Shown here: positions 43,784-51,981 of the stretch, piece by piece
Layout of the letters: every line of letters begins with the position of its first letter
Numbering within the stretch: the first letter of the stretch is position 1
NCBI GenBank assembly: GCA_943370595.1
Contig: CALRRO020000002.1
Location: forward strand, 434,001 to 498,000
Direction: 5' to 3'
Length of the DNA stretch: 64,000 nt
Source: Piscinibacter sp943370595
Lineage (GTDB): Bacteria; Pseudomonadota; Gammaproteobacteria; Burkholderiales; Burkholderiaceae_C
Notes under the pieces: model-generated
What the model saw: the letters and a program-made list of their open reading frames with translations, nothing else
What the model was told of the DNA's origin: nothing
The model's database searches: none
Translations under genes and position numbers: made by a program

Positions 43784-46700
43784 GTGACCGCCTCCGCCCC
43801 AACCGACACCTCGCCGCAGCGCCACGTCGTGACGCTGCTGTTCGCGGACCTGTCACGCTCCACCGAACTGGCCGGCGCGATGGAGGCCGAGGACTACGCC
43901 GCGCTGCTCGGCGCGCTGCGCATGGTCTACAACGAGGAGATCGAGCGCCACGGCGGGCTGGTGGTGCGCGTGCAGGGCGACGGGCTGCTGGCGATGTTCG
44001 GCCACCCCGACACGCGCGAGGACGACGCGCGCCGCGCCGCGCTGGCGACGCTGGCCCTGCATGCCCGGGTGCGCGGGCTGCGCATGCGCCTGCCCGCCGG
44101 CTTCGCGCTGACCCTGCATTCGGGCATCCATGGTGGCCTGGCGCTGGTCGGCGAGGGCGACATCGAGCGCGGCCGCTTCGAGCTGATGGGGCCGGTGCCC
44201 AACATCGCGTCACGGCTGGCCGACGCCGCCCGCGCCGACGAGGTGCTCATCAGCAGCGCCACGCTGGGCCGGTGGGTGCGCCACTTCTCCTGCAGCGACG
44301 AGCGCGAGCTGCATGTGCGCGGGCACGACGAGCCGGTGCGGGTGCGGCAGGTGCTGGCGGTGCGCGACGCCGAGCGCGCCGGCGAGGCGACGCCCGCGCA
44401 GCCCGGCGGCGAGGCGGGCCTGGTCGGGCGCGCCGACGAGCTCGCCCGGCTGCACCAGGACGTGCAGCTCGCCGCACGCGGCCAGGCGCGTGTGGTGGCG
44501 CTCGCCGGGCCACCGGGCATGGGCAAGACCACGCTGGCCCACGCGCTGATGCACCCGCTCGCCACGGCGGGCTGGCGCGTGCTGCAGGCCTATTGCGACG
44601 ACCACCTCAGCGCCGAGCCGATGCAGCCCTTCGCCCAGGTGTTGCGCGAACTCGGCCAGGCCGTACCCGACAAGGCCGCCGCGGTGCTCGCCGCGCTGCG
44701 CACGACGCTGGCACCGGTCCTGGCGCAGTCGCCGGTGCTGCTGTTCATCGACGACTGGCAGTGGGCCGACGACGCCTCGCACCAGCTGCTGCAGGCCCTG
44801 CGCCAGGAGGCCGCGCAGCCGCTGCTGGTTCTGCTGACGACCCGCATGGTCGAGCAGCCGCACGGCCTGGAGCAGGCCGACACCCTCATCGAGCTGGCGC
44901 CGCTGGCCGAGGCCGAGGCCCTGCGCCTGGCCCGGGCTCGGCTGCCGACGGTCGACCCCTTCGTGCTCGGCGAGGTCTGCCGCCACGCCGGCGGCAACCC
45001 GCTGTTCCTCGACGAACTGTGCCACTCGGTGGGGCGTGCCGACCGGCGTGACCTGGTGTTCAGCCAACCCTCCGAGCAGACCGGGCTGCCCGGCGTCAAC
45101 CGCCTGCCGGGGTCCGCCGGATGGCTGGCCCACCTGGTGCAGTCGCGCCTGAGGTCGCTGCCGTCGGCGCAGGCCGAGCTGGTGCGCGCGGCCGCCGTCA
45201 TCGGCAACGTCGTGCCGGCGTGGCTGCTGCAGGGCCTGAGCGGCCGCACGGCCGACGACCCCGACGTCCGCGCGCTGGCCGAGCAGGACTTTCTCTACCC
45301 CGCCGAACACGGCGGTGCCTTCCGCTTCAAGCACGGCCTGACGCGTGACGTGGTCTACCAGCACATCGGCCTGCACCAGCGGCAGTGGCTGCACCTGCGC
45401 GTCGCGGCGGCACTGATGCAACGCTGCGCCGACCAGCCCGAGACCGACGCGGTCGAGGCGCTGGCCTACCACTTCGATGCCGGCGGCGAACCGGCGCTGG
45501 CCGCCCGCTACGCCGAGCGTGCCGGCGACCGGGCGCTGGCCGCCTCGGCACTCGACCGGGCGCGCGCGCACTACCGCGCGGCGCTGGCCGCGCTGGACCG
45601 GCTGGGCCTGGACGACGAGCGCACGCTGCGCTGGATCACCATCGTTCAGCGCCTGGGCCTGGTGTCGCTGTACGACCCGACGCGCGCCGACCTGGCGATG
45701 GTGCAGCGTGCCCAGCTGCTGGCCGAGCGCCAGCCGGACCTGGTGGTGCGAGCCCGTGCCCGCTACTGGCTCGGCTACATCCACTATGGCCTCGGCGACT
45801 CCCGGGAGGCAGTGCGCCACGGCGAGCAGGCGCTGCGGCTGGCGCGCGACGCCGGCGACGACCGACTGGCCGTGCAGGTGGTGGCGACGCTGGGCGAGGC
45901 CCACACCGCGGCGGGCCAGTATGCGCAGGCGCTGGCATTGCTCGACGACGCGATCGCGGTGAAGCGGCGCCACCGCAGCGGCCGCCGCACCAACGTCGGC
46001 CTGGCCTTCTCGCTGGTCTGCCGCGCCTGCGTGCTGGGCGACCGCGGCGAGTTCGCGCGCGCCGAGGAGAGCTTCGCCGAGGCGCTGGGCTGCGTGGTCG
46101 GCGAGGAGCACGAGATCGGCGCCACCATCCACGGCTGGCGCGCCGCAGTGCTGCTGTGGCAGGGCGCGTGGGCGCTCGCGGTGCCGGCGGCGGTCGAGTC
46201 CGGGCGCATCGCACGCGCCACGCGCAGCCTGGCGCAGTACTCGATCGCCTGCGCGATCGAGCACTACGCGCACTGGATGCTGAGCGGGCAGGCCGAGTCG
46301 ATCCAGGCCATACAGGAAGCCACGGCCTGGCTGGCGCCGCGCGAGACCGGCATCTTCCGCTCGCTGAACCACGGCTGGCTGACCGAAGGGCTGCTCGCGC
46401 TGGGGCAGCGCGAGCCGGCGCGCCACCACGCCGCGCTCGCACTTCGGCGGGCGCGGCACAGCGACCGGCTCGGCCTGGCGATGAGCCAGCGCGCGCTCGC
46501 GCTGGATGCGGCTGCGACCGGCCGGCCCGACCGTGCGGCGAGCCACCTCGCCCGCGCCTACGAAACCGCCCGCTGCCGCGAGTCGGCCCACGAACGGGCC
46601 GCCACGCAATGCTGCGAGGCACGCATCGCCGCGGCGCAGGGGCGTGTGGACCCAGCCCGGGCGCTGGCCGGCGAGGCGAGCGAGGCCTTCGAGCGCATGG

Positions 46701-46855
46701 GCATGCACTGGCACCTCGCGCAGGCGCGGGTGCTGGCCGACGGCGCCGGCGCGCTGCCGCCGGCCTTGCTGCTGGGCGCGCGTCCGCTGCCGGTCACGGC
46801 GCAGACGTCTGCGACGGCAGCGGCGCCGGCGCCGGCGGGGGCGGGCGGGGCGTGA
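43784..46855 (+). CDS. Class III nucleotide cyclase fused to AAA-type ATPase and repeats
   Basis: About 1023 residues from the GTG at 43784; the start is uncertain because no ribosome site is clear. The cyclase homology domain covers about 13-195 and keeps both metal Asp residues (D22 in LLFADLSRST, D66 in VQGDGLLAMFG) and the Asn/Arg pair in GPVPNIASRLADAA (N140, R144), so it may be catalytic. The ATPase has Walker A AGPPGMGKTT near 241-250 and Walker B LLFIDDWQWAD. The C-terminal half is helical and Ala/Arg/Leu-rich, probably TPR-like. The end overlaps the convergent DyP-P450 gene by 62 bases. Signal and product (cAMP or cGMP) unknown. Confidence 0.88.
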   Translation: MTASAPTDTSPQRHVVTLLFADLSRSTELAGAMEAEDYAALLGALRMVYNEEIERHGGLVVRVQGDGLLAMFGHPDTREDDARRAALATLALHARVRGLRMRLPAGFALTLHSGIHGGLALVGEGDIERGRFELMGPVPNIASRLADAARADEVLISSATLGRWVRHFSCSDERELHVRGHDEPVRVRQVLAVRDAERAGEATPAQPGGEAGLVGRADELARLHQDVQLAARGQARVVALAGPPGMGKTTLAHALMHPLATAGWRVLQAYCDDHLSAEPMQPFAQVLRELGQAVPDKAAAVLAALRTTLAPVLAQSPVLLFIDDWQWADDASHQLLQALRQEAAQPLLVLLTTRMVEQPHGLEQADTLIELAPLAEAEALRLARARLPTVDPFVLGEVCRHAGGNPLFLDELCHSVGRADRRDLVFSQPSEQTGLPGVNRLPGSAGWLAHLVQSRLRSLPSAQAELVRAAAVIGNVVPAWLLQGLSGRTADDPDVRALAEQDFLYPAEHGGAFRFKHGLTRDVVYQHIGLHQRQWLHLRVAAALMQRCADQPETDAVEALAYHFDAGGEPALAARYAERAGDRALAASALDRARAHYRAALAALDRLGLDDERTLRWITIVQRLGLVSLYDPTRADLAMVQRAQLLAERQPDLVVRARARYWLGYIHYGLGDSREAVRHGEQALRLARDAGDDRLAVQVVATLGEAHTAAGQYAQALALLDDAIAVKRRHRSGRRTNVGLAFSLVCRACVLGDRGEFARAEESFAEALGCVVGEEHEIGATIHGWRAAVLLWQGAWALAVPAAVESGRIARATRSLAQYSIACAIEHYAHWMLSGQAESIQAIQEATAWLAPRETGIFRSLNHGWLTEGLLALGQREPARHHAALALRRARHSDRLGLAMSQRALALDAAATGRPDRAASHLARAYETARCRESAHERAATQCCEARIAAAQGRVDPARALAGEASEAFERMGMHWHLAQARVLADGAGALPPALLLGARPLPVTAQTSATAAAPAPAGAGGA

Positions 46856-49800
46856 GCATCAGCTGCACCGGCGAGCCGGTCGGGCGCAGCGTGCCGGCCG
46901 ACAGCAAGCCGGTCATCAGCGCGAGCAGCACGCCGACACCGAGCGGGTAGCCCGGGCAGGCGTGCTCGCCATGCAGCGGGCCGGCCTGGCGGCTGCCGCC
47001 GAACATCATCTCGTCGTAGTCGCCGCGCTGCGTGGCCGGGTCCGCCTCGACCTCGGCCAGCGCCGAGCGGATGCCGACGATCACCCGCTGGTCCGGATCC
47101 TGGGTGTCGACGCCGCCCTTGCCGTCGACCGGGCTGCGCCACAGCACCTCAGGCACCGGGCGCTGGCGCATGGTCGCCATCAGCCGCGGGCGCAGCCGCG
47201 GCGTCACCGCGTCGTAGACCTGTGCCGCGGTGGCACTGGCCGGATGCAGCTGGCGCAGCCCGTCGGCCACCGCCTGCTGCTGCTGCCACAGCTCGCCCTT
47301 CTCGATCCACGTCTTCATCACCTGCAGGAAGTTGCCCTGCACCGTCGGCGGGAAGCCGAGCAGCATGCCGGCGATGTTGCGCTCGAAGATGTCCTGCAGT
47401 TCGGGGTGGTCGGGGCCAAGTTCCGTGACGAGCGCTTTGCGTATGTCTTCCGTCAGCGGGCGCATCGGCGCACTCGACTGCAGGTTCGCCCGCACCGCCG
47501 CCAGCACCGCCGGGCCCTCGACCGCCGCCCGCTCCATCACTGCGGCGGGCGGATGCGGCGCGAAGATCGTGCGCGACGAGCTGAACAGGTCGCCGGGGCA
47601 ACGCGGCGTGGCGTTCGACCCTGGCGCCGGCGGATTCGGACGGCGCCCGCCGATCACCATGGTGGCGCCGTCGGGCAGGCCGAACCAGTGGGTGCACAGC
47701 CGTGCCAGCACCCGCTCGCCCAGCGTGACGAGGTCGATCGGCCGCTGCACCTGCGGGTCACCCGCCGGCAGGCCGGGCGGTCGGTCGAGCAGTCGGAACT
47801 CCGCCAGCGTCGACAGCACCATGCCCCAGGCGACCTCGAAGGCCGCCGCTTCACTCACCCGGTCGATGGCGCCGTTGACGGCCTTCGCCTGCGGCGCCCG
47901 GGCAGGATCGGTGGCATCCATGCCCAGCAGGTTGACGCCGATGGTCGGGGCCATGCGCTGGGCATAGCCCTGGACGGAGTACGCATAGCCCTTGTCCTGC
48001 AGCACCGCCTGCACCGCGGCCAGGCTGCCGACCAGCTCGCCATAGCCGTTGGCGTGCGCGCAGCCGCCGGGCTGCGCACGGACTGCGGCCCATTCCTGCG
48101 GCGAGCGCTCGGGCACTTCGAGGCGAAGCTGCCATTGTTCGAGGTCGCCGGCAGGGTCCCAGGCGGGTGCAGACCCGGCCGTGCGCGCCGAGACCGCCGG
48201 CGCCACTTCCCCGGCCAGCGCGCGCAGCCCGGCCCGGCTGGGCACGAACAGGTACAGCCCCCATTGCAGTTCGACCAGCCGTTCGGGGCCCAGCTTCGCG
48301 TGCTGCAGCGTGCCCTGCGCGTCGACATAGCGGAAGACACGATCCTCCTCGGGCCGCGGCACGCCGAGGAACGGGTCCGATTGCGCCGACGACAGGCCGG
48401 AGCTGTTGCCACCGGCGATCCAGCTCTGCAGCACCTCGAACTGCTCGGCGATGCTGGCGCAGTAGGCCATGAACATCACGCCGCGATCGGCGTCGGGCGG
48501 CCCCTCGTCGGGCGAAGGGCCGTAGGACATGCCGCGGCGCAGGATGCGCGGCATTTGGGGGCGGCCGTCGCGCGGGTTGGTGCGCCGGGCGTGCGACTGG
48601 AACGGGCAGTGGCGGCCGTGCGGGTCTTTCTCGTAGTCGAAGGCGTTGGCGCCCGGCTCGGCCGGCAGCGCCGGATCGAGCAGCGGCCGCCCGTCCTGCC
48701 ATCGGCCCATCATCTTCGCCCGCGCTTCGAGCGAGAGTCGCGCGCCGTCCAGCCGGTCGACCCGCTGGCGGAGCTTGCGCACGACCAGGAAGCTGCCATC
48801 GCACAGCAGCGGGTCGTCGCGATGCATCGACCAGGGCAGGTCGCCGCGGTCGTTGCTGTGGCCGAGCACGAGTTCACCGGCGGCCACTTCGTCGGGGCCG
48901 CGCTGGGCCGGTGGCTTGCCGGTGAAGGCCGGCTGGCTGATGCCGTCGGCGAAGCCGAAGAACCCCGGCAGCGGCTGCCCGGCCTCGTCGCGCCGGCTGC
49001 GCGTGGCTTCCACCGCGAGCACCTGCCAGCCGCTGCCGGGCGCCGCGATCTGCTGCGCCAGCGTGGCGAACTCCGGATGCAGCGCGACCGATGCGGTGCG
49101 CGCGTCCTCCTTGCGCAGCACCAGCACGGCATGGACGTTGCCGAGATCGATGCGGTCGTCGTGCCCGTTCGGCGAGCCGAAACGCAGCGGGCGGCGCCAG
49201 CGATCCGGGTGGTTGCCGCGCAGGTCGCCGAGGATGCCGCAGCGCGCTTCCATGCCCTGCGCGAATTCGGGCGGCAACGCGTCGAGCGTGCCTGCCGAGG
49301 CGCCGAGGGCCGCGAGGCCGGCATGGGTGAAGCCGATGTGCCAGTGCATCGCGGCCGCGCCGGCGGGCTGCCCGACCAATGCCTGCCAGTCGGCCAGGCG
49401 CTGCCGGGCCGCCTGTGCGTCGTCGACGCGCAGCAGCATCAGGCAGCCGTGCGTGACCGGCGCCGTGCGGTTGAGGATGCTGTCCTGCAGCAGGCCCGGG
49501 TCGTAGGGTTGTGCGGGCGACGTCCCCGGGACCGGTGGCGTCGGCGCCGGGTCTTCCGTGCACAGCCACTCGAGTTCGTCGCGGAACTCGGCGACGATCG
49601 GCGCCAGCTTCAGCGCCAGTGCGGCGAACTGCGGGTCGGGTGGTTGCGCGAGCACCTTCATCGCAAGACCGTGGAACTCGCGCAGCACCAGCCTCGCGAA
49701 GCGCTGCAGCACCAGATCCTCGCGCGCCAGCGTCAGTCCATCGCGGCCGAAGAAGGGCACCAGCCGGTACAGGCCCTTGAGCGTGCGCAGCGGCAAGGCC

Positions 49801-50444
49801 AGGGCGCGGGCCGGGTCGGCCATCACCTTCGCCATCGCGCGCCTTTGTTGTTCGGCCAGCGATGGCATCGCGAAGTCGGCCACCTCCCCCTGCGCTGCCG
49901 TCGCGTCGGGCTGTTCGCGCTGAAACCGTTCGATCGCGGCGAGGTAGCGTGCATCGGCCGCCGTGGCCGACCCTTCGGTGTAGAAGATGCCGGCGTCCAT
50001 CTCGTGCTCGCGCACCCAGCGGCAGTAGGTGTCGAAGGTGGCCTGGCGCGAGCCGGGGTAGCCCGGGCAGTGGCACAGCAGGGCGTCCAGCAAGGCGCCG
50101 ATGTCGCGCTGGATCACGCGCATGTAGGGCTCCCAGCCACCGTCGAAGCTGACGTTCAGCGTCAGGTAGTGGCGGGGCCCGGACGCTCCGGCCGGCGGGG
50201 TCCAGATCGCGTAGCGGAACTGCTGGATGATGTCGAAGCGGCCGATCGGGTCTGGGAACACCGACCCGTCCAGCTCGGCCTCGCGCTGGTTGCGCCGCGA
50301 GGCGTGCAGCGCGTCGAGCAGGCGCCGCAGCCGCTCGACGTAGGCGATGGACTCCTCGCCCGGCACCATGCGCTCGTGCACGGGCGCCATCAAGGCGAGG
50401 TTGGTGACGCCGGCCAGCGACTGGCCCTTGACCGTGGAGCGCAT
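46794..50444 (-). CDS. DyP-type peroxidase-cytochrome P450 fusion protein
   Basis: 1216 residues in one frame from the ATG at 50444 (GGAGG about 8 bases upstream). Residues 1-320 are unrecognised, with a conserved-looking LTLNVSFDGGWEPYMRVI segment at 94-111. Residues about 330-750 are a DyP peroxidase: GFADG at 497-501 (D500), probable haem His 618 in QSHARRTNPR, arginine-rich RILRRGMSYG at 633-642, and the AEQFEVLQSWI segment at 666-676. Residues about 800-1200 resemble a P450: I-helix-like NIAGMLLGFPPTVQGN at 1023-1038, K-helix-like ATMRQRP at 1090-1096, and haem loop MMFGGSRQ...HGEHACPGYPLG with Cys 1163. No signal peptide. Likely a two-haem enzyme passing a peroxidised product between centres; substrate unknown. 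Confidence 0.88.
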   Translation of the reverse strand: MRSTVKGQSLAGVTNLALMAPVHERMVPGEESIAYVERLRRLLDALHASRRNQREAELDGSVFPDPIGRFDIIQQFRYAIWTPPAGASGPRHYLTLNVSFDGGWEPYMRVIQRDIGALLDALLCHCPGYPGSRQATFDTYCRWVREHEMDAGIFYTEGSATAADARYLAAIERFQREQPDATAAQGEVADFAMPSLAEQQRRAMAKVMADPARALALPLRTLKGLYRLVPFFGRDGLTLAREDLVLQRFARLVLREFHGLAMKVLAQPPDPQFAALALKLAPIVAEFRDELEWLCTEDPAPTPPVPGTSPAQPYDPGLLQDSILNRTAPVTHGCLMLLRVDDAQAARQRLADWQALVGQPAGAAAMHWHIGFTHAGLAALGASAGTLDALPPEFAQGMEARCGILGDLRGNHPDRWRRPLRFGSPNGHDDRIDLGNVHAVLVLRKEDARTASVALHPEFATLAQQIAAPGSGWQVLAVEATRSRRDEAGQPLPGFFGFADGISQPAFTGKPPAQRGPDEVAAGELVLGHSNDRGDLPWSMHRDDPLLCDGSFLVVRKLRQRVDRLDGARLSLEARAKMMGRWQDGRPLLDPALPAEPGANAFDYEKDPHGRHCPFQSHARRTNPRDGRPQMPRILRRGMSYGPSPDEGPPDADRGVMFMAYCASIAEQFEVLQSWIAGGNSSGLSSAQSDPFLGVPRPEEDRVFRYVDAQGTLQHAKLGPERLVELQWGLYLFVPSRAGLRALAGEVAPAVSARTAGSAPAWDPAGDLEQWQLRLEVPERSPQEWAAVRAQPGGCAHANGYGELVGSLAAVQAVLQDKGYAYSVQGYAQRMAPTIGVNLLGMDATDPARAPQAKAVNGAIDRVSEAAAFEVAWGMVLSTLAEFRLLDRPPGLPAGDPQVQRPIDLVTLGERVLARLCTHWFGLPDGATMVIGGRRPNPPAPGSNATPRCPGDLFSSSRTIFAPHPPAAVMERAAVEGPAVLAAVRANLQSSAPMRPLTEDIRKALVTELGPDHPELQDIFERNIAGMLLGFPPTVQGNFLQVMKTWIEKGELWQQQQAVADGLRQLHPASATAAQVYDAVTPRLRPRLMATMRQRPVPEVLWRSPVDGKGGVDTQDPDQRVIVGIRSALAEVEADPATQRGDYDEMMFGGSRQAGPLHGEHACPGYPLGVGVLLALMTGLLSAGTLRPTGSPVQLMLTPRPPPPAPAPLPSQTSAP

Positions 50445-50547
50445 AGGGTTCCCTCCCAGACCGGTGCGGCGCACTGCCGACTGCGCTGCCACCCGAAGGG
50501 CTCACCTTAGCCAGCCGGCACCGCCGGGGCATCCGGAAATGTGTGGA

Positions 50548-51198
50548 TCAACCGGGGTCGGCCGCGCCGTCTTCCGGCCAGCGGAACACCATGTGCGCGC
50601 GCGGGCGCGTCGCCTCGATGCGGCGTGCGTTCGGCTCGTCGGTGTGCTGCACCCAGTCGCTGGCCGCCTGCGCCGTGCGGCCGAAGTGCTGGTGTCGTGC
50701 CACCAGGCGCTGCAGGCGCAGCGCCGCCGGCACCTCGACGTACCAGCAATCGTCGAGCAACCCGGCCACCCCGGCCCACGGGCCCTCGTCCATCAGCAGG
50801 TAGTTGCCTTCGGTGATCACCAGCCGCGTCGCCGGCAGCACGGCGATCGCGCCGGCGACAGGCTCCTCGATCTCGCGGCGCAACTCCGGCGCGTAGACGA
50901 TCTCGTCGGCGCGCTGTTCGCGCAGGCGGCGCAGCAGCGCCACGTAGCCGTCGGCGTCGAAGGTGTCGGGCGCGCCCTTGCGCCCGGCGCGGCCCAGGCG
51001 CGCCAGCTCGACGTTGGCGAGGTGGAAGCCGTCCATCGGCACCACCTGTGCCAGGTCGCCCAGCATCTCCAGCAGCGCCTGCGCGAGCGTCGACTTGCCC
51101 GCGCCCGGCGCGCCGACCAGGCCGAGCACGCAGCGCCCGCCGGCGGCCAGCAGGGCGTCGATGCGGGCATGGCAATCGGGTGGCAGTGTGGCGTTCAT
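50548..51198 (-). CDS. P-loop nucleoside/sugar kinase-like protein
   Basis: 216 residues from the ATG at 51198 (a GTG at 51207 is possible). Walker A is GAPGAGKST at 29-37, followed by VVPMDGFHLAN, a DGFH motif shared by the uridine kinase/phosphoribulokinase/pantothenate kinase group. VITEGNYLLMD near 126-136 is also typical. Related genes are annotated as nucleoside/nucleotide kinase family or fructose transport kinase; the phosphate acceptor is not evident. Confidence 0.88.
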   Translation of the reverse strand: MNATLPPDCHARIDALLAAGGRCVLGLVGAPGAGKSTLAQALLEMLGDLAQVVPMDGFHLANVELARLGRAGRKGAPDTFDADGYVALLRRLREQRADEIVYAPELRREIEEPVAGAIAVLPATRLVITEGNYLLMDEGPWAGVAGLLDDCWYVEVPAALRLQRLVARHQHFGRTAQAASDWVQHTDEPNARRIEATRPRAHMVFRWPEDGAADPG

Positions 51199-51242
51199 GC
51201 GCCGCACTGTAGGCCCTGCACGACTGCGGTCAGAATCGCTCC

Positions 51243-51920
51243 ATGGACGACACCCCCCGCCTCGAGACCCTGGAAGGCGCGACCGGCGAGCATCCGGTCG
51301 CCAGCGTGATCGTGCTGCACGGCCTGGGCGCCGACGGCAGCGACTTCGTGCCGGTCTGCGAGGCGCTTGACCTGTCGTCCGTCGGCGCGGTGCGCTTCGT
51401 CTTCCCGCATGCGCCGGTGCGGCCGGTCACGATCAACAGTGGCTACCGCATGCGGGCCTGGTACGACATCCTCGGCGCCGACCTGCAGCGGCGCGAGGAC
51501 GAAGCCGGACTGCGCGAATCGCAGGCGGCCATCGCCGCGCTGATCGATCGCGAGCGCGAGTTCGGCATCGCACCGGGCCGCATCGTGCTGGCCGGTTTCT
51601 CCCAGGGCTGCGCGATGACGCTGCTGACGGGGTTGCGCTATCCAGCCCGGCTCGCCGGCCTGGCCGGCATGTCGGGCTACCTGCCGCTGGCGGCGAGCAC
51701 GGCGGCCGAACGCAGCGAGGCCAACCGCGACACACCGATCTTCCTGGCCCATGGCAGCGAGGACGAGATCGTCGCCCCGGCGCGCGGGCAGGCCTCGCGC
51801 GATGCGCTGGCCGCCCTGGGCCACGCCGTCGAGTGGCACGACTACCCGATGGGGCATTCGGTCTGCCCGCAGGAGATCGCCGACCTGAACCGCTGGCTCG
51901 TCCGCGTGCTGGCCACCTGA
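51243..51920 (+). CDS. Carboxylesterase, phospholipase/carboxylesterase family
   Basis: 225 residues. LHGLGADGSDF near 25-35 is the oxyanion loop. The nucleophile is S120 in AGFSQG, the acid D174 in HGSEDEIV, and the His is H205 in YPMGHSV. This is the small soluble esterase type that hydrolyses short-chain esters and resembles acyl-protein thioesterases. It is divergent from the kinase gene with a 44-base gap. Confidence 0.93.
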   Translation: MDDTPRLETLEGATGEHPVASVIVLHGLGADGSDFVPVCEALDLSSVGAVRFVFPHAPVRPVTINSGYRMRAWYDILGADLQRREDEAGLRESQAAIAALIDREREFGIAPGRIVLAGFSQGCAMTLLTGLRYPARLAGLAGMSGYLPLAASTAAERSEANRDTPIFLAHGSEDEIVAPARGQASRDALAALGHAVEWHDYPMGHSVCPQEIADLNRWLVRVLAT

Positions 51921-51981
51921 AGCCGCCGGCGCGATGCCCTGAGCCCGGCAAGGGCAGCGCTGCGCTGGCAGCATCGCTGGC

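Noticed and set aside
46794..50444. Idea that the DyP and P450 parts are two separate genes
   Set aside because: There is no stop, no frameshift sign and no ribosome site at the junction near residue 780-800; the frame is continuous.
46506..50510. A plus-strand open frame of about 1334 codons opposite the DyP-P450 gene
   Set aside because: It is Arg/Gly/Ala/His-rich with no motif and lies exactly antisense to a gene with clear haem-enzyme signatures; long antisense frames are expected at 70% GC.
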